Below, piece by piece: positions 8,679-18,328 of a stretch of 64,000 bases of DNA (positions within the stretch are counted from its first letter, which is position 1; every line of letters starts with the position of its first letter). Under the pieces are notes generated by a model, which was not told the origin of the DNA, searched no databases, and was given only the letters and a program-made list of their open reading frames with translations. This DNA is from Flavobacterium sinopsychrotolerans (lineage in GTDB: Bacteria; Bacteroidota; Bacteroidia; Flavobacteriales; Flavobacteriaceae): positions 162,128 through 226,127 of the forward strand of contig NZ_FODN01000007.1 in NCBI RefSeq assembly GCF_900110375.1, in the 5' to 3' direction. A program made the translations under genes and the position numbers.

Positions 8679-11120
8679 ATGAGTCAAAAAATCCTAAATA
8701 GCCTTCAAAGAATCCCTGCAAAATGTATTGGTAATCAAGAAAATGTAACCTTAGACAGTGTTTCTATAGACAGTCGTTCGTTGCAAAACGGCCCTCATAC
8801 GGTGTTCTTTGCATTAATTGGCGTTCATAGTGATGCACATTTTTATATCAAAGATTTAATTGATAATGGCGTTCAAAACTTTGTTGTGACCCATATTCCG
8901 GATGATTGTAAGGAGAACGCTAATTTTTATGTTGTTGAAAATACACTTACCGCCTTACAACAATTCGCCGCCAACTACCGCAGTCTTTTTGATTTCCCTA
9001 TTATCGGACTGACCGGAAGTAACGGTAAAACGATTGTCAAGGAATGGCTCAACTTTTTATTGAGTCCTGATTATAACGTTATTCGAAGTCCAAAGAGTTA
9101 TAATTCCCAAATAGGTGTTCCGCTGTCTGTGATTGCGATTAATGAAAAACACAATTTAGGGATTTTTGAAGCGGGTATTTCCACTCGTTCTGAAATGGAT
9201 AAATTAGAGGAAATTATCAAGCCAACTATTGGAATTCTCACCAACATTGGAACCGCACACGATGAAGGGTTTGCAAGTATAGCAGAAAAAATTACCGAAA
9301 AATTAAAGCTTTTTGAGCACGCTCAAGTTTTAATTTACAATAAAAATGAAAGTATCGATACTTTTATTAATCCGGAAATCAAAGCATTTTCTTGGAGTTT
9401 GAATGATAAAAGTGCGTCTGTTTTTGTTTCCAAAAAAAGTATTTTAGATAAGACCATTTTGAATATTCAATTCGGGCAGGACCATTTTGAGATAAAAATT
9501 CCGTTTCAAGACGAGGCTTCGGTCGAAAATGCCATCTCCTGTTTGATGGTTTTGCTGTATTTTGAATACGATGCAATCACCATTCAAAACCGTATGGAAT
9601 TGTTGTATCCGGTAGAAATGCGCTTGAAAGTCAAAAACGGAATCAATAATTGCAGTATTATTGATGATAGTTACAGCTCGGATTTTCAGTCGTTGAAAAT
9701 TGCATTGGATTTTCTCGAAAGTCAAAAACAATACAAGAAAAAAACGGTGATTTTGTCTGATATTTTCCAAAGTGGTTTGGCTACGGAGGCGCTTTACGCT
9801 AAAGTTTCCGAGTTGATTATTTCCAATAAAATTGACCGTGTTATTGGCATTGGACAAACCATTTCGGCTTTCAAAAATAAATTTACCAATTGTATTACTT
9901 TCGAAAATACTGCTGCCTTTGTCACTGATTTTGAAAATCTGGATTTTGGTAATGAAACCATTTTGATAAAAGGGGCGAGATCGTTCCAGTTTGAAGAAAT
10001 TGTATATTTGTTAGAAGAGAAAACACATGAAACGGTCTTGGAAATCAACCTGAATGCGATTAGTTACAACTTAAATTTTTTTAAATCCAAGCTTAAGCCA
10101 AAGGTGAAAATTATGGTGATGGTAAAAGCATTTGGTTATGGAAATGGTGGACTCGAAATAGCCAAATTACTGGAGTATCATAAGGTTGATTATTTAGGAG
10201 TGGCTTTTGCCGATGAAGGTATTTCATTGAAAAACGGAGGGATTCAGGTGCCTATTATGGTGCTGAATCCGGAGAATACGAGTTTTTCGGCCATCATCCA
10301 ACATCAATTAGAGCCGGAAATTTACTGCTTGAAAGGACTTTATGCGTTTTTGAAAATAGCGAAACAGAAAAATTTAGAGCACTTTCCGATTCATATTAAA
10401 TTTGATACGGGAATGCACCGACTTGGTTTTGAGGGAAATACTATTGATGAACTGATAGACGCCCTGAAAGGAAATACAACTGTTCAAATAAAGAGTATTT
10501 TGTCACACATGGCCACCAGTGATGATCTCGAACACATGGATTTTGCTCATGCTCAAATTGCTTTATTCGAAAAGTTATCGTCTAAATTGATGTCTGAGCT
10601 GCAAATAAAACCGTTGCGACACATCTTAAACACATCGGGAATCAGTAATTTCCCAGATTCGCAATACGATATGGTGCGATTGGGAATTGGATTGTACGGT
10701 GTTTCAAATGATGCCGAAGAACAAAAACAACTCGAAAATGTGGGTACGCTGAAATCAGTGATTTCGCAAATAAGAACGATTGCAGCTGGAGAAAGCGTAG
10801 GGTATGGCCGTCGATTTGTAGCCGAAAAACCAACAAAAATTGCCACTATCCCTATTGGCTATGCTGATGGAATTTCCAGAGGTTGGGGAAATGGATTAGG
10901 ATTTGTGATGATAAAAGGCGCAAAGGCTTATATAGTTGGCAGTATTTGCATGGATATGCTGATGGTTGATGTCACTGGAATCGAATGTAAAGAAGGCGAT
11001 TCGATACTTATTTTTGGGGAAAATCCAACGGTATCTTTTATTGCCGAAAAATTAAATACTATTCCCTATGAAATTCTCACCAGTATTTCGCAGCGTGTGA
11101 AACGGGTATTTTATCGCTAA
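8679..11120 (+). CDS. murF-alr: Bifunctional MurF ligase / alanine racemase
   Basis: Fusion of two cell-wall enzymes (813 residues). The N-terminal MurF half adds D-Ala-D-Ala to UDP-MurNAc-tripeptide and has the Mur-ligase ATP loop GLTGSNGKT (residues 110-118, K117). The C-terminal half is a PLP-dependent alanine racemase with the cofactor lysine in VMVKAFGYG (K483), catalytic tyrosine in SVGYGRR (Y709) and GYADGISRGWGNG. The K-Y distance of 226 matches known racemases. The start at ATG 8679 (MSQKILNSLQ) is chosen because the promoter covers the upstream GTG. D-Ala supply and use are thus in one polypeptide, an arrangement known in Bacteroidetes. Confidence 0.95.
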   Translation: MSQKILNSLQRIPAKCIGNQENVTLDSVSIDSRSLQNGPHTVFFALIGVHSDAHFYIKDLIDNGVQNFVVTHIPDDCKENANFYVVENTLTALQQFAANYRSLFDFPIIGLTGSNGKTIVKEWLNFLLSPDYNVIRSPKSYNSQIGVPLSVIAINEKHNLGIFEAGISTRSEMDKLEEIIKPTIGILTNIGTAHDEGFASIAEKITEKLKLFEHAQVLIYNKNESIDTFINPEIKAFSWSLNDKSASVFVSKKSILDKTILNIQFGQDHFEIKIPFQDEASVENAISCLMVLLYFEYDAITIQNRMELLYPVEMRLKVKNGINNCSIIDDSYSSDFQSLKIALDFLESQKQYKKKTVILSDIFQSGLATEALYAKVSELIISNKIDRVIGIGQTISAFKNKFTNCITFENTAAFVTDFENLDFGNETILIKGARSFQFEEIVYLLEEKTHETVLEINLNAISYNLNFFKSKLKPKVKIMVMVKAFGYGNGGLEIAKLLEYHKVDYLGVAFADEGISLKNGGIQVPIMVLNPENTSFSAIIQHQLEPEIYCLKGLYAFLKIAKQKNLEHFPIHIKFDTGMHRLGFEGNTIDELIDALKGNTTVQIKSILSHMATSDDLEHMDFAHAQIALFEKLSSKLMSELQIKPLRHILNTSGISNFPDSQYDMVRLGIGLYGVSNDAEEQKQLENVGTLKSVISQIRTIAAGESVGYGRRFVAEKPTKIATIPIGYADGISRGWGNGLGFVMIKGAKAYIVGSICMDMLMVDVTGIECKEGDSILIFGENPTVSFIAEKLNTIPYEILTSISQRVKRVFYR

Positions 11121-11213
11121 CAGCTAAACTAGAGGAAATGACTGTTAATTATGTTAAAATTTTTATTAAATTCGCTTATTAAGAAATGAATTTTTAACCT
11201 AAAAAGATAAATT

Positions 11214-11630
11214 ATGGGATTTTTCAGTGATTTTAAAGCTTCTTTAATGAAAGGAGACGTTTTAAGTTTGGCAACTGCTGTTGTTATAGCGGGTGCATTT
11301 GGTAAAATTGTTGGATCCGCTGTGGATGATATCATTATGCCAATAGTAGGTTTGATAACTGGTGGAATCGATTTTACCCAAAAATTCATCACTTTAGACG
11401 GTAATAGTTATGCTGATTTACCTGCAGCAAAAGCAGCAGGAGCGGCAGTCATCACTTATGGAAATCTTGTGCAAGCAATTATTAACTTTGTTATTATCGC
11501 ATTTTTTGTTTTTGTTATTTTAAGAGCTGCTGAGAAAGCGAAGAAAAAAGAAGTTGTTGTTGTAGCTGCTCCGGCTGGACCAACGCAAGAAGAATTATTG
11601 ACTCAGATTAGAGATTTATTGAAAAAGTAA
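11214..11630 (+). CDS. mscL: Large-conductance mechanosensitive channel MscL
   Basis: A 138-residue inner-membrane channel that opens under hypo-osmotic stress. The N-terminal amphipathic helix ([20 protein letters not shown]), TM1 ([20 protein letters not shown]) with the conserved pore-lining pattern, a periplasmic loop, TM2 (about 83-103) and a charged C-terminal helix ending [10 protein letters not shown] are all visible. Followed by a palindrome and a terminator. Confidence 0.96.
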   Translation: MGFFSDFKASLMKGDVLSLATAVVIAGAFGKIVGSAVDDIIMPIVGLITGGIDFTQKFITLDGNSYADLPAAKAAGAAVITYGNLVQAIINFVIIAFFVFVILRAAEKAKKKEVVVVAAPAGPTQEELLTQIRDLLKK

Positions 11631-11658
11631 TTTCCGCTACATTATATATTCTAATTTA

Positions 11659-11677
11659 TCCTGAATTCATTTCAGGA
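11659..11677. repeat. CTGAATT-type palindrome, copy 2
   Basis: TCCTGAATTCATTTCAGGA, a perfect 7-bp inverted repeat with a 5-base centre between mscL and its terminator. Confidence 0.6.
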
Positions 11678-11678
11678 C

Positions 11679-11710
11679 TAAACCGCTTCGTAATTGAGGC
11701 GGTTTTTCTT
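11679..11710 (+). terminator. Terminator after mscL
   Basis: AAACCGC / GCGGTTT stem with a 12-base loop, then a T-rich tract (TTTTTCTTTTTG). Confidence 0.7.
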
Positions 11711-11799
11711 TTTGTTTAATAATAGAAAACAATGATTTGTTGTATTTATAACATTTTGTTATTTTTTGTGAAGCCACTTGTTTTGGTTTTAATATTACT

Positions 11800-11807
11800 T
11801 ACTTTTG
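11800..11807 (+). promoter_or_regulatory. -7 box TACTTTTG for asd
   Basis: TACTTTTG matches TAnnTTTG; a TTG at 11778-11780 lies 19 bases upstream, the spacing expected for the -33 element. The ATG is 36 bases downstream. Confidence 0.65.
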
Positions 11808-11843
11808 TACTTCAAATTTAATATTCAATAATAAAAATATAAG

Positions 11844-12833
11844 ATGAGAATAGCAGTTGTAGGCGCTACTGGAATGGTTGGCGAAGTAATGTTGAAAGTT
11901 TTAGCAGAAAGAAATTTCCCTGTAACAGAATTAATTCCGGTTGCTTCTGAGCGATCAGTGGGAAAAGAAATTGAATACAAGGGCAAAAAATATAAAGTAG
12001 TAGGCATGCAAACGGCAGTAGATATGAAAGCAGATATTGCTTTGTTCTCTGCGGGTGGAGATACTTCACTGGAGTGGGCTCCAAAATTTGCGGCAGCAGG
12101 AACAACTGTTATCGATAATTCATCTGCTTGGAGAATGGACCCAACTAAAAAATTAATCGTTCCGGAAATCAACGCAGCTGAATTGAATGCAGCAGATAAA
12201 ATAATTGCGAATCCTAACTGTTCTACCATTCAAATGGTTTTAGTTTTGGCTCCTTTGCACAAAAAATATAATATCAAACGTGTAATTGTTTCTACGTACC
12301 AATCCATTACTGGAACCGGTGTAAAAGCAGTGCAGCAATTGGAAAATGAATACGCAGGTGTTCAAGGTGAAATGGCTTATAAATACCCAATTCACAGAAA
12401 TGCGATTCCACAATGTGATTCTTTTGAAGAAAATGGATACACTAAAGAAGAGATGAAGCTGGTTCGTGAAACTAAAAAAATCTTAAGTGACAACACCATT
12501 GCCGTTACAGCAACTGCGGTTCGTGTGCCAATTGTAGGTGGACACAGTGAAGCGGTAAACGTAGAATTCTCGAATGACTTTGACTTAAATGAAGTGAGAA
12601 ATATTTTGCATCATACCGATGGCGTAGTGGTTCAGGACAATAATGATACGTATACATACCCAATGCCAATGTATGCACAAGGAAAAGATGATGTTTTTGT
12701 AGGTAGAATTCGTCGTGACGAAAGCCAGGAAAACACATTGAATATGTGGATTGTTGCGGATAACTTGAGAAAAGGAGCAGCAACAAACACAATTCAAATT
12801 GCTGAATATTTGATTGCAGCTAAATTGGTGTAA
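11844..12833 (+). CDS. asd: Aspartate-semialdehyde dehydrogenase
   Basis: NADPH-dependent reduction of aspartyl phosphate to aspartate semialdehyde, leading to lysine/diaminopimelate, threonine and methionine. The Rossmann start MRIAVVGATGMVGEV, catalytic cysteine in IANPNCSTIQ (C126) and the histidine motif RVPIVGGHSEAV are present. Length 329 is standard. Transcribed alone from the box at 11800 and closed by a strong hairpin. Confidence 0.96.
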   Translation: MRIAVVGATGMVGEVMLKVLAERNFPVTELIPVASERSVGKEIEYKGKKYKVVGMQTAVDMKADIALFSAGGDTSLEWAPKFAAAGTTVIDNSSAWRMDPTKKLIVPEINAAELNAADKIIANPNCSTIQMVLVLAPLHKKYNIKRVIVSTYQSITGTGVKAVQQLENEYAGVQGEMAYKYPIHRNAIPQCDSFEENGYTKEEMKLVRETKKILSDNTIAVTATAVRVPIVGGHSEAVNVEFSNDFDLNEVRNILHHTDGVVVQDNNDTYTYPMPMYAQGKDDVFVGRIRRDESQENTLNMWIVADNLRKGAATNTIQIAEYLIAAKLV

Positions 12834-12855
12834 ATCAAATTTTATTTTAAAATGA

Positions 12856-12908
12856 AATCATTTGTTTCGCAAAAAATATATTTTGTGAGACAAATGGTTT
12901 TCTTTTTT
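12856..12908 (+). terminator. Terminator after asd
   Basis: A long hairpin: AATCATTTGTTTCGCAAAA pairs with TTTTGTGAGACAAATGGTT with three non-Watson-Crick positions, followed by T-rich sequence. Confidence 0.75.
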
Positions 12909-12919
12909 CCTGTTTTTGT

Positions 12920-12927
12920 TACCTTTG
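12920..12927 (+). promoter_or_regulatory. -7 box TACCTTTG for the Cys/His protein gene
   Basis: TACCTTTG ends 6 bases before the ATG at 12934, implying a leaderless or nearly leaderless transcript. It also overlaps an in-frame TTG at 12916, excluding that as the start. Confidence 0.6.
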
Positions 12928-12933
12928 GCTCGA

Positions 12934-13287
12934 ATGAAAAAGAATAAACTCATACTAAGTCTTTCTCTGGTTATTACAGTATTGTTTTCAATGCTGTTCC
13001 AGTCATGGCATACGTATGAGCATTTGGCTAAACAGCTTTCTGAAAAGCAATGCTACCATAAATACAATGTTACCGGAACAGAGATAACGCACCAACACCA
13101 GAAAGTTGATCATTGTTATGTTTGTGAATTTGCTTTAGGAAGTTACATTACTCCAAAAGATTTCTCCTATCAATTGTATTCCAGTAGTGTAGAAATCCCT
13201 TATTTTTTTACTGCAGCGGAAACAGTTATTTCGTTTTCCGGCAGTTTGTATTCCCTCCGAGGTCCACCAGTAAATAGTTTAAGCTGA
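12934..13287 (+). CDS. Small secreted or membrane-anchored Cys/His-rich protein of unknown function
   Basis: A 117-residue protein beginning with a positively charged hydrophobic segment (MKKNKLILSLSLVITVLFSM) that acts as a signal peptide or anchor. The exported part is rich in potential metal ligands: HTYEH, QCYHKY, HQHQKVDHCYVCEF (a CxxC next to several His). I do not recognise a named family with confidence; similar small proteins sit next to metal-related TonB receptors. The TonB receptor gene follows 146 bases downstream on the same strand, so a joint role in metal acquisition or sensing is inferred only. Confidence 0.6.
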   Translation: MKKNKLILSLSLVITVLFSMLFQSWHTYEHLAKQLSEKQCYHKYNVTGTEITHQHQKVDHCYVCEFALGSYITPKDFSYQLYSSSVEIPYFFTAAETVISFSGSLYSLRGPPVNSLS

Positions 13288-13303
13288 ATTCATTTCAGCT
13301 TCT
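13285..13303. repeat. CTGAATT-type palindrome, copy 3
   Basis: AGCTGAATTCATTTCAGCT overlaps the stop codon of the small Cys/His gene. Its core CTGAATTCATTTCAG is identical to the mscL copy, with the outer bases changed in compensating fashion (G-C to C-G). Confidence 0.6.
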
Positions 13304-13433
13304 GTTGAATTTATTTTCCACGCAACTTCAATAATTTGATTTTGTTGGAAGCATTTTTATTTACTAAATAATTCCAGTCTCGGTAAACTCTGTTCGGAGA
13401 AAGCTGACAGCAGGAATACTACAATCAATTCCA

Positions 13434-15641
13434 ATGAAAAAACATATCATAGTCCTATTTTTAGGACTTTCGGCGATGCTTCAAGCGCAAAACACCCTTT
13501 CGGGAACTGTAACCGATTTAAAAAACCAACCCATAAAAGGCGTTTCAGTCTATGCTTCAGAATTGCATAAAGGAACCACTACAGATGAAAACGGAAAATA
13601 TACTTTTTCAAATCTGCCAAATAGAAACTTAAAAATCAGCTTTACATTCGTAGGATTTGCAACCCAAAATAAAACCATAAACAGTCTTCAAAAAGAAAAC
13701 ACACTTGATATTATTCTTGAAGAAGCAATTTTCGAAATGGACGAAGTAATCGTCTCTACGGCTTTCAATAAAATTCAATCGCAAAACGTGATGAAAGTTG
13801 AGCATGAAAGTATCAAAAATTTGCAACGAAAAGGAACGGCCACTTTAATCGAAGGATTGGCTACTATTCCGGGAGTTTCTCAGGTTTCTACTGGAACTTC
13901 TATCGGGAAACCGGTAATTCGTGGTTTGAGCGGCAATCGTGTTTTGGTATATTCTCAAGGTGTTCGAATAGAAAATCAACAGTTTGGTGACGAACACGGT
14001 TTGGGATTGAATGATTCAGGAATTGAAAGTGTTGAGGTAATCAAAGGGCCAGCTTCTTTATTGTACGGTTCAGATGCTTTGGGTGGTGTTTTGTATTTTA
14101 ACCCAGAAAAATTTGCCGATGCGAATACTTTTAAAGCAAACTTCAGTCAAAAATATTTCTCGAATACCGCAGGAAGCAGTTCTTCTTTGGGTTTGAAAAC
14201 ATCTACAGACAACTGGAAATACATGGCTCGTGGAAGTTACAACACGCATTCTGATTATAAAATTGCCGATGGTGACCGAGTGACAAATACCCGTTACAAT
14301 GAAACCGATTTCAAAACAGGAATTGGCTACAGCAATGCTAAATTTTCAAGTGTATTGCGTTACAATTACAATGAATTGGATTTAGGAATTCCGGAAGATG
14401 GCATAGCAGATCAAACGATAAGCAAGAAAACCGGATTTCCAAAACAAGGCGTTTTTAATCATTTATTGAGTTTAAACAATGTTTTCTTTTTCGAAAAATC
14501 AAAACTGGATCTAGATTTAGGGTATGTTGCCAATGATCGAAGTGAGTTTGAAGACAGCGATGTGGCCGTTTTACACATGAAATTGAAGACTTTCAATTAC
14601 AATGCAAAATACCATTTACCAAAAATGGGAAAAATAGAAACCATTGTGGGCGTTCAGGGAATGCATCAAACCAATACAAATTCAGGAGAAGAATATTTAA
14701 TTCCGGATGCGGTTACGAATGATTTTGGTGTTTTTGGAACGGCTAATTATGAGTGGAATTCCAATGTGTTGCAAGCTGGATTGCGTTTCGATAATAGAAA
14801 TATTACTACTGATGCGCAAGGAATTGCAGGCGAAGAAGGTTCTTTTGAAGCCATCGATAAATCATACGACAGTTTTAATGCGTCGTTGGGTTATAAAACC
14901 AATCTGACTGATGATTTGACGTTGCGTTTGAACGTTGCTTCTGGCTTTAGAGCGCCAAACCTTGCCGAATTAACTTCAAATGGAGTGCATGAAGGAACGA
15001 ATCGCTATGAAGTAGGAAACAGTGATTTAGAAACCGAACAAAACGTTCAAACGGATTTAAATTTAGAATACAAAACGGATCATTTTGAGTTTTTTGTGAA
15101 CGGATTTTACAATCACATCAACAATTATATTTACACTTCTCCAACAGGAGCAGTGATTGACGAAAATGCTGTTTTTGATTATATTCAGAATAACGCCAAA
15201 TTATATGGAGGTGAAGTTGGACTGCATTTTCACCCGCATCCATTGGATTGGTTGCATTTTGAAACAAGTTTTGAAACCGTGACCGGCGAGAAACAAAACG
15301 GAGACTACTTGCCGTTAATCCCGGCTAACAATTGGAACAACACCATTAGAACCGAATTCAAAATCAAAAACTGGTTAGAAGATGGTTTTGCAACTTTGAA
15401 TGTTTCCAGTACGTTCAATCAAAAAAATGTAAGTGGATTTGAAACAGAATCGAATGGGTATAACTTAGTGAATTTAGGTTTTGGCGGAACTGTAAAATTG
15501 GGAAAAACTGCTTTTGACGTCAATATCAACGGGAATAATTTATTTGATAAAAGATACATTGCGCATCTTTCCCGTCTAAAAACGGATGGTATTCCAAACA
15601 TTGGAAGAAACATCGTTTTGGGTGTGAATTTTAATTTGTAA
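13434..15641 (+). CDS. TonB-dependent outer-membrane receptor with carboxypeptidase-like N-terminal domain
   Basis: Outer-membrane active transporter of 735 residues. In order: signal peptide (MKKHIIVLFLGLSAMLQAQ), a CarboxypepD_reg-like beta domain (about 20-105, GTVTDLKNQPIKGVSV), the plug domain (about 120-225, IPGVSQVSTGTSIGKPVIRG and VEVIKGPASLLYGSDALGG), and a 22-strand-type barrel ending with the aromatic-ending strand VLGVNFNL. Loop sequence GLHFHPHPLDWLHFE is histidine-rich, and the upstream gene is Cys/His-rich, which hints at a metal (Zn/Cu) substrate; siderophore or other ligands are not excluded. A terminator follows. Confidence 0.93.
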   Translation: MKKHIIVLFLGLSAMLQAQNTLSGTVTDLKNQPIKGVSVYASELHKGTTTDENGKYTFSNLPNRNLKISFTFVGFATQNKTINSLQKENTLDIILEEAIFEMDEVIVSTAFNKIQSQNVMKVEHESIKNLQRKGTATLIEGLATIPGVSQVSTGTSIGKPVIRGLSGNRVLVYSQGVRIENQQFGDEHGLGLNDSGIESVEVIKGPASLLYGSDALGGVLYFNPEKFADANTFKANFSQKYFSNTAGSSSSLGLKTSTDNWKYMARGSYNTHSDYKIADGDRVTNTRYNETDFKTGIGYSNAKFSSVLRYNYNELDLGIPEDGIADQTISKKTGFPKQGVFNHLLSLNNVFFFEKSKLDLDLGYVANDRSEFEDSDVAVLHMKLKTFNYNAKYHLPKMGKIETIVGVQGMHQTNTNSGEEYLIPDAVTNDFGVFGTANYEWNSNVLQAGLRFDNRNITTDAQGIAGEEGSFEAIDKSYDSFNASLGYKTNLTDDLTLRLNVASGFRAPNLAELTSNGVHEGTNRYEVGNSDLETEQNVQTDLNLEYKTDHFEFFVNGFYNHINNYIYTSPTGAVIDENAVFDYIQNNAKLYGGEVGLHFHPHPLDWLHFETSFETVTGEKQNGDYLPLIPANNWNNTIRTEFKIKNWLEDGFATLNVSSTFNQKNVSGFETESNGYNLVNLGFGGTVKLGKTAFDVNINGNNLFDKRYIAHLSRLKTDGIPNIGRNIVLGVNFNL

Positions 15642-15664
15642 TTCATTTGCATGAGCAAAAAAAC

Positions 15665-15697
15665 AAAAAACGCTATTCGAAAGAGTAGCGTTTTTTA
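15665..15697 (+). terminator. Terminator after the TonB receptor (hairpin copy A)
   Basis: AAAAAACGCTA / TAGCGTTTTTT stem with loop TTCGAAAGAG. The 32-base unit is identical to 18863-18894. Confidence 0.85.
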
Positions 15698-15742
15698 GTT
15701 TTATTTAAGACTTTTCCTTATTTACAACACTAACTATTTCCC

Positions 15743-15750
15743 TATTTTTG
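15743..15750 (+). promoter_or_regulatory. -7 box TATTTTTG for the prolyl endopeptidase gene
   Basis: Exact TAnnTTTG match 22 bases before the ATG at 15773. Confidence 0.55.
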
Positions 15751-15772
15751 TAACAATCTAAAACAGAATCTA

Positions 15773-17881
15773 ATGAAAAAAACTTTTTTAATAATGGCTG
15801 TATCTTCTGCAATGGCGACTTTTGGCCAAAACCAAAAACCGGTAACTTATCCCACTACGAGTAAAGGGGAAATTGTTGATGTATATTTTGATACCAAGCT
15901 TTCGGATCCATACCGCTGGCTCGAAGACGACAAATCTGCTGAAACGGGTGCTTGGGTAAAAGCCCAAAACGAAGTGACTTATGGTTATTTGGCTCAAATT
16001 CCGTTTCGTGATTTGCTAAAAGCAAGAATGGAAAAACTGTGGAATTACGAAAAAATAGGAGCACCTTTCAAAGAAGGAGATTTCACGTATTACTATAAAA
16101 ACAACGGTTTGCAAAATCAATCGGTGTTGTACAGAAAAGACGCCAAAGGAACCGAAACCGTGTTTTTGGATCCAAACACCTTTTCTAAAGACGGAACTAC
16201 ATCGCTTGGCGGATTAAATTTCTCTAAAGATGGTTCTAAAGTGGCCTATGCTATTTCAGAAGGCGGAAGCGACTGGAGAAAAGTCATCATCATGGATGCC
16301 ATTACCCAAAAAATAATCGAAGACACTATTGTCGATGTGAAATTCAGTGGTGTTTCTTGGAAAGCTAACGAAGGATTCTACTATTCCAGTTATGACAAAC
16401 CAAAAGGAAGCGAATTATCGGCAAAAACCGACCAACATAAACTGTATTTCCATAAGTTAGGAACCGCACAAAAAGACGATAAAGTAATTTTTGGTGCCGA
16501 CCAAAAACGCCGTTATGTAGGCGGTGGTGTGACCGAAGATGACCTTTATTTGGTTATCACAGCGTCTAATTCTACCTACGGAAACGAGTTGTACATCAAA
16601 GATTTGACAAAACCCAACAGTCCTATTGTGACTATTGTGGATAATTTCAAGAGCGACAACAACATAATCGAAAACGAAGGCGGGAAATTATATATAGAAA
16701 CCGACTTGAATGCGCCCAACAAACGCATCGTTACCGTGGACGTCAACAACCCGAAACCGGAAAACTGGAAAGATTTTATTGCAGAAACAGAGAATGTGTT
16801 GTCTCCATCAACAGGTGGCGGGTATTTCTTTGCTAATTATATGAAAGATGCTGTTTCGGTGGTGAAACAATATGATTATTCAGGAAAATTGGTACGTGAA
16901 ATCCAATTGCCTGGCGTAGGAACTGCCGGTGGTTTTGGCGGAAAGAAAAAAGAGAAAACTTTGTATTATTCCTTCACAAATTACATTACGCCGGGTTCTA
17001 TTTTTTCATTCGAACCAGCAACAGGAACTTCGGCGGTGTATGAAAAACCAAAAGTAGATTTCGACAGTGAGCTATACGAGTCCAAACAAGTGTTTTATAC
17101 TTCTAAAGACGGAACCAAAATCCCAATGATTATCACCCACAAAAAAGGATTAAAACTCGACGGGACAAATCCAACGATGCTTTATGGTTACGGAGGATTC
17201 AACGTGAGTTTGACACCAAGTTTCAGCATTGCCAATGCCGTTTGGATGGAAAACGGAGGTGTTTATGCCGTGCCAAATTTACGTGGTGGTGGCGAATACG
17301 GGAAAAAATGGCACGATGCGGGAACCAAAATGCAAAAACAAAATGTATTTGATGATTTCATCGCAGCGGCTGAATATCTGATTGCTCAAAAATACACTTC
17401 TTCGCAGTATTTAGCCATTCGTGGTGGGTCAAACGGAGGATTGCTAGTGGGCGCTACCATGACGCAACGTCCGGATTTGATGCGAGTTGCTTTACCGGCA
17501 GTAGGCGTGATGGACATGTTGCGCTACCACACCTTTACCGCAGGAGCAGGTTGGGCATATGATTACGGAACGGCGCAGGACAGCAAGGAAATGTTCAACT
17601 ACATCAAGGGATATTCTCCAGTACACAACATACAAAAAGGGATTCAATACCCGGCAACCATGGTCACAACGGGCGATCACGATGACAGAGTTGTACCAGC
17701 GCACAGTTTCAAGTTTGCTGCCGAATTACAGGAAAAACAAACCGGAACAAACCCAACCCTAATCCGTATTGATATCAATGCAGGACACGGCGCCGGAAAA
17801 TCCGTGGCAGCAACCATTCAGGAAAATGTAGATATTCAGGCCTTTACCTTATTCAACATGGGAGTGGTGTTATTGCGATAG
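15773..17881 (+). CDS. Prolyl oligopeptidase (S9A family), exported
   Basis: Serine peptidase cleaving after proline in short peptides; 702 residues. Signal peptide [19 protein letters not shown] suggests a periplasmic location. The N-terminal part has the beta-propeller repeats (about 80-420), and the C-terminal alpha/beta-hydrolase domain carries RGGSNGGLL (nucleophile S553), GDHDDRVVP (acid at 637/638) and NAGHGAGK (H672). The entry segment [20 protein letters not shown] is family-typical. It is the last conserved chromosomal gene before the defence island. Confidence 0.94.
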   Translation: MKKTFLIMAVSSAMATFGQNQKPVTYPTTSKGEIVDVYFDTKLSDPYRWLEDDKSAETGAWVKAQNEVTYGYLAQIPFRDLLKARMEKLWNYEKIGAPFKEGDFTYYYKNNGLQNQSVLYRKDAKGTETVFLDPNTFSKDGTTSLGGLNFSKDGSKVAYAISEGGSDWRKVIIMDAITQKIIEDTIVDVKFSGVSWKANEGFYYSSYDKPKGSELSAKTDQHKLYFHKLGTAQKDDKVIFGADQKRRYVGGGVTEDDLYLVITASNSTYGNELYIKDLTKPNSPIVTIVDNFKSDNNIIENEGGKLYIETDLNAPNKRIVTVDVNNPKPENWKDFIAETENVLSPSTGGGYFFANYMKDAVSVVKQYDYSGKLVREIQLPGVGTAGGFGGKKKEKTLYYSFTNYITPGSIFSFEPATGTSAVYEKPKVDFDSELYESKQVFYTSKDGTKIPMIITHKKGLKLDGTNPTMLYGYGGFNVSLTPSFSIANAVWMENGGVYAVPNLRGGGEYGKKWHDAGTKMQKQNVFDDFIAAAEYLIAQKYTSSQYLAIRGGSNGGLLVGATMTQRPDLMRVALPAVGVMDMLRYHTFTAGAGWAYDYGTAQDSKEMFNYIKGYSPVHNIQKGIQYPATMVTTGDHDDRVVPAHSFKFAAELQEKQTGTNPTLIRIDINAGHGAGKSVAATIQENVDIQAFTLFNMGVVLLR

Positions 17882-17990
17882 TAGGACTAACAGGAATGTG
17901 TGGGAAATTCATTATCAAATATTTGATGGTTTATAACTTATCCCTTATGGTAGAAATGTGATTAAAAATTATATGTGGTATCTGTTTTTC

Positions 17991-18056
17991 ATACACTATC
18001 CATACACTATCTATGCACTATCTATGCACTATCTATGCTTTATCCATACACTCTTG
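17991..18056. repeat. Six-unit 11-bp tandem repeat (iteron-like)
   Basis: Units ATACACTATCC, ATACACTATCT, ATGCACTATCT, ATGCACTATCT, ATGCTTTATCC, ATACACTCTTG run head to tail without gaps. The 11-bp period is about one helical turn. Confidence 0.85.
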
Positions 18057-18148
18057 GTTTGTGTATAGCTAAAGCAGGATTAATTTAATAACTTGTATAG
18101 TTATTTTAGGACGGGTAAGGACAAGACAGATGTATTTGCCTCCTGCTA

Positions 18149-18198
18149 GGAGACTACAAATGTCCTTAAAAAGACGAAAGTTTGAGATTGTAGTCTCC
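18149..18198. repeat. Perfect 11-bp inverted repeat with 28-base loop
   Basis: GGAGACTACAA (18149-18159) and TTGTAGTCTCC (18188-18198) are exact reverse complements. No T-run follows on either strand, so it is not an ordinary terminator. Confidence 0.7.
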
Positions 18199-18316
18199 AA
18201 TTCCTTTTGTTGCGGAAATTCAATTGTATTCATGATTTTACTTTTTTAAGTGTTATACTGTCTGAAAAATTGTATTTTTGTTTATCACATGCACTTTTTA
18301 TTGACAGCATTTTAAA

Positions 18317-18324
18317 TACCTTTG
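18317..18324 (+). promoter_or_regulatory. -7 box TACCTTTG for the Xre gene
   Basis: TACCTTTG ends four bases before the ATG at 18329, implying a leaderless mRNA. Confidence 0.6.
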
Positions 18325-18328
18325 AACT

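Larger units (their letters stand above)
17882..18316. other. Gene-free left border of the defence island
   Basis: About 435 bases without a supported gene. It holds the 11-bp tandem array (17991-18056), a CTCCT-GCT-AGGAG mini-hairpin (18140-18152) and a perfect 11-bp inverted repeat (18149-18198), each listed separately. Confidence 0.6.

Noticed and set aside
11825..12229. 134-residue minus-strand ORF over asd
   Set aside because: Antisense shadow of a clearly coding gene, covering its promoter and catalytic-Cys region.
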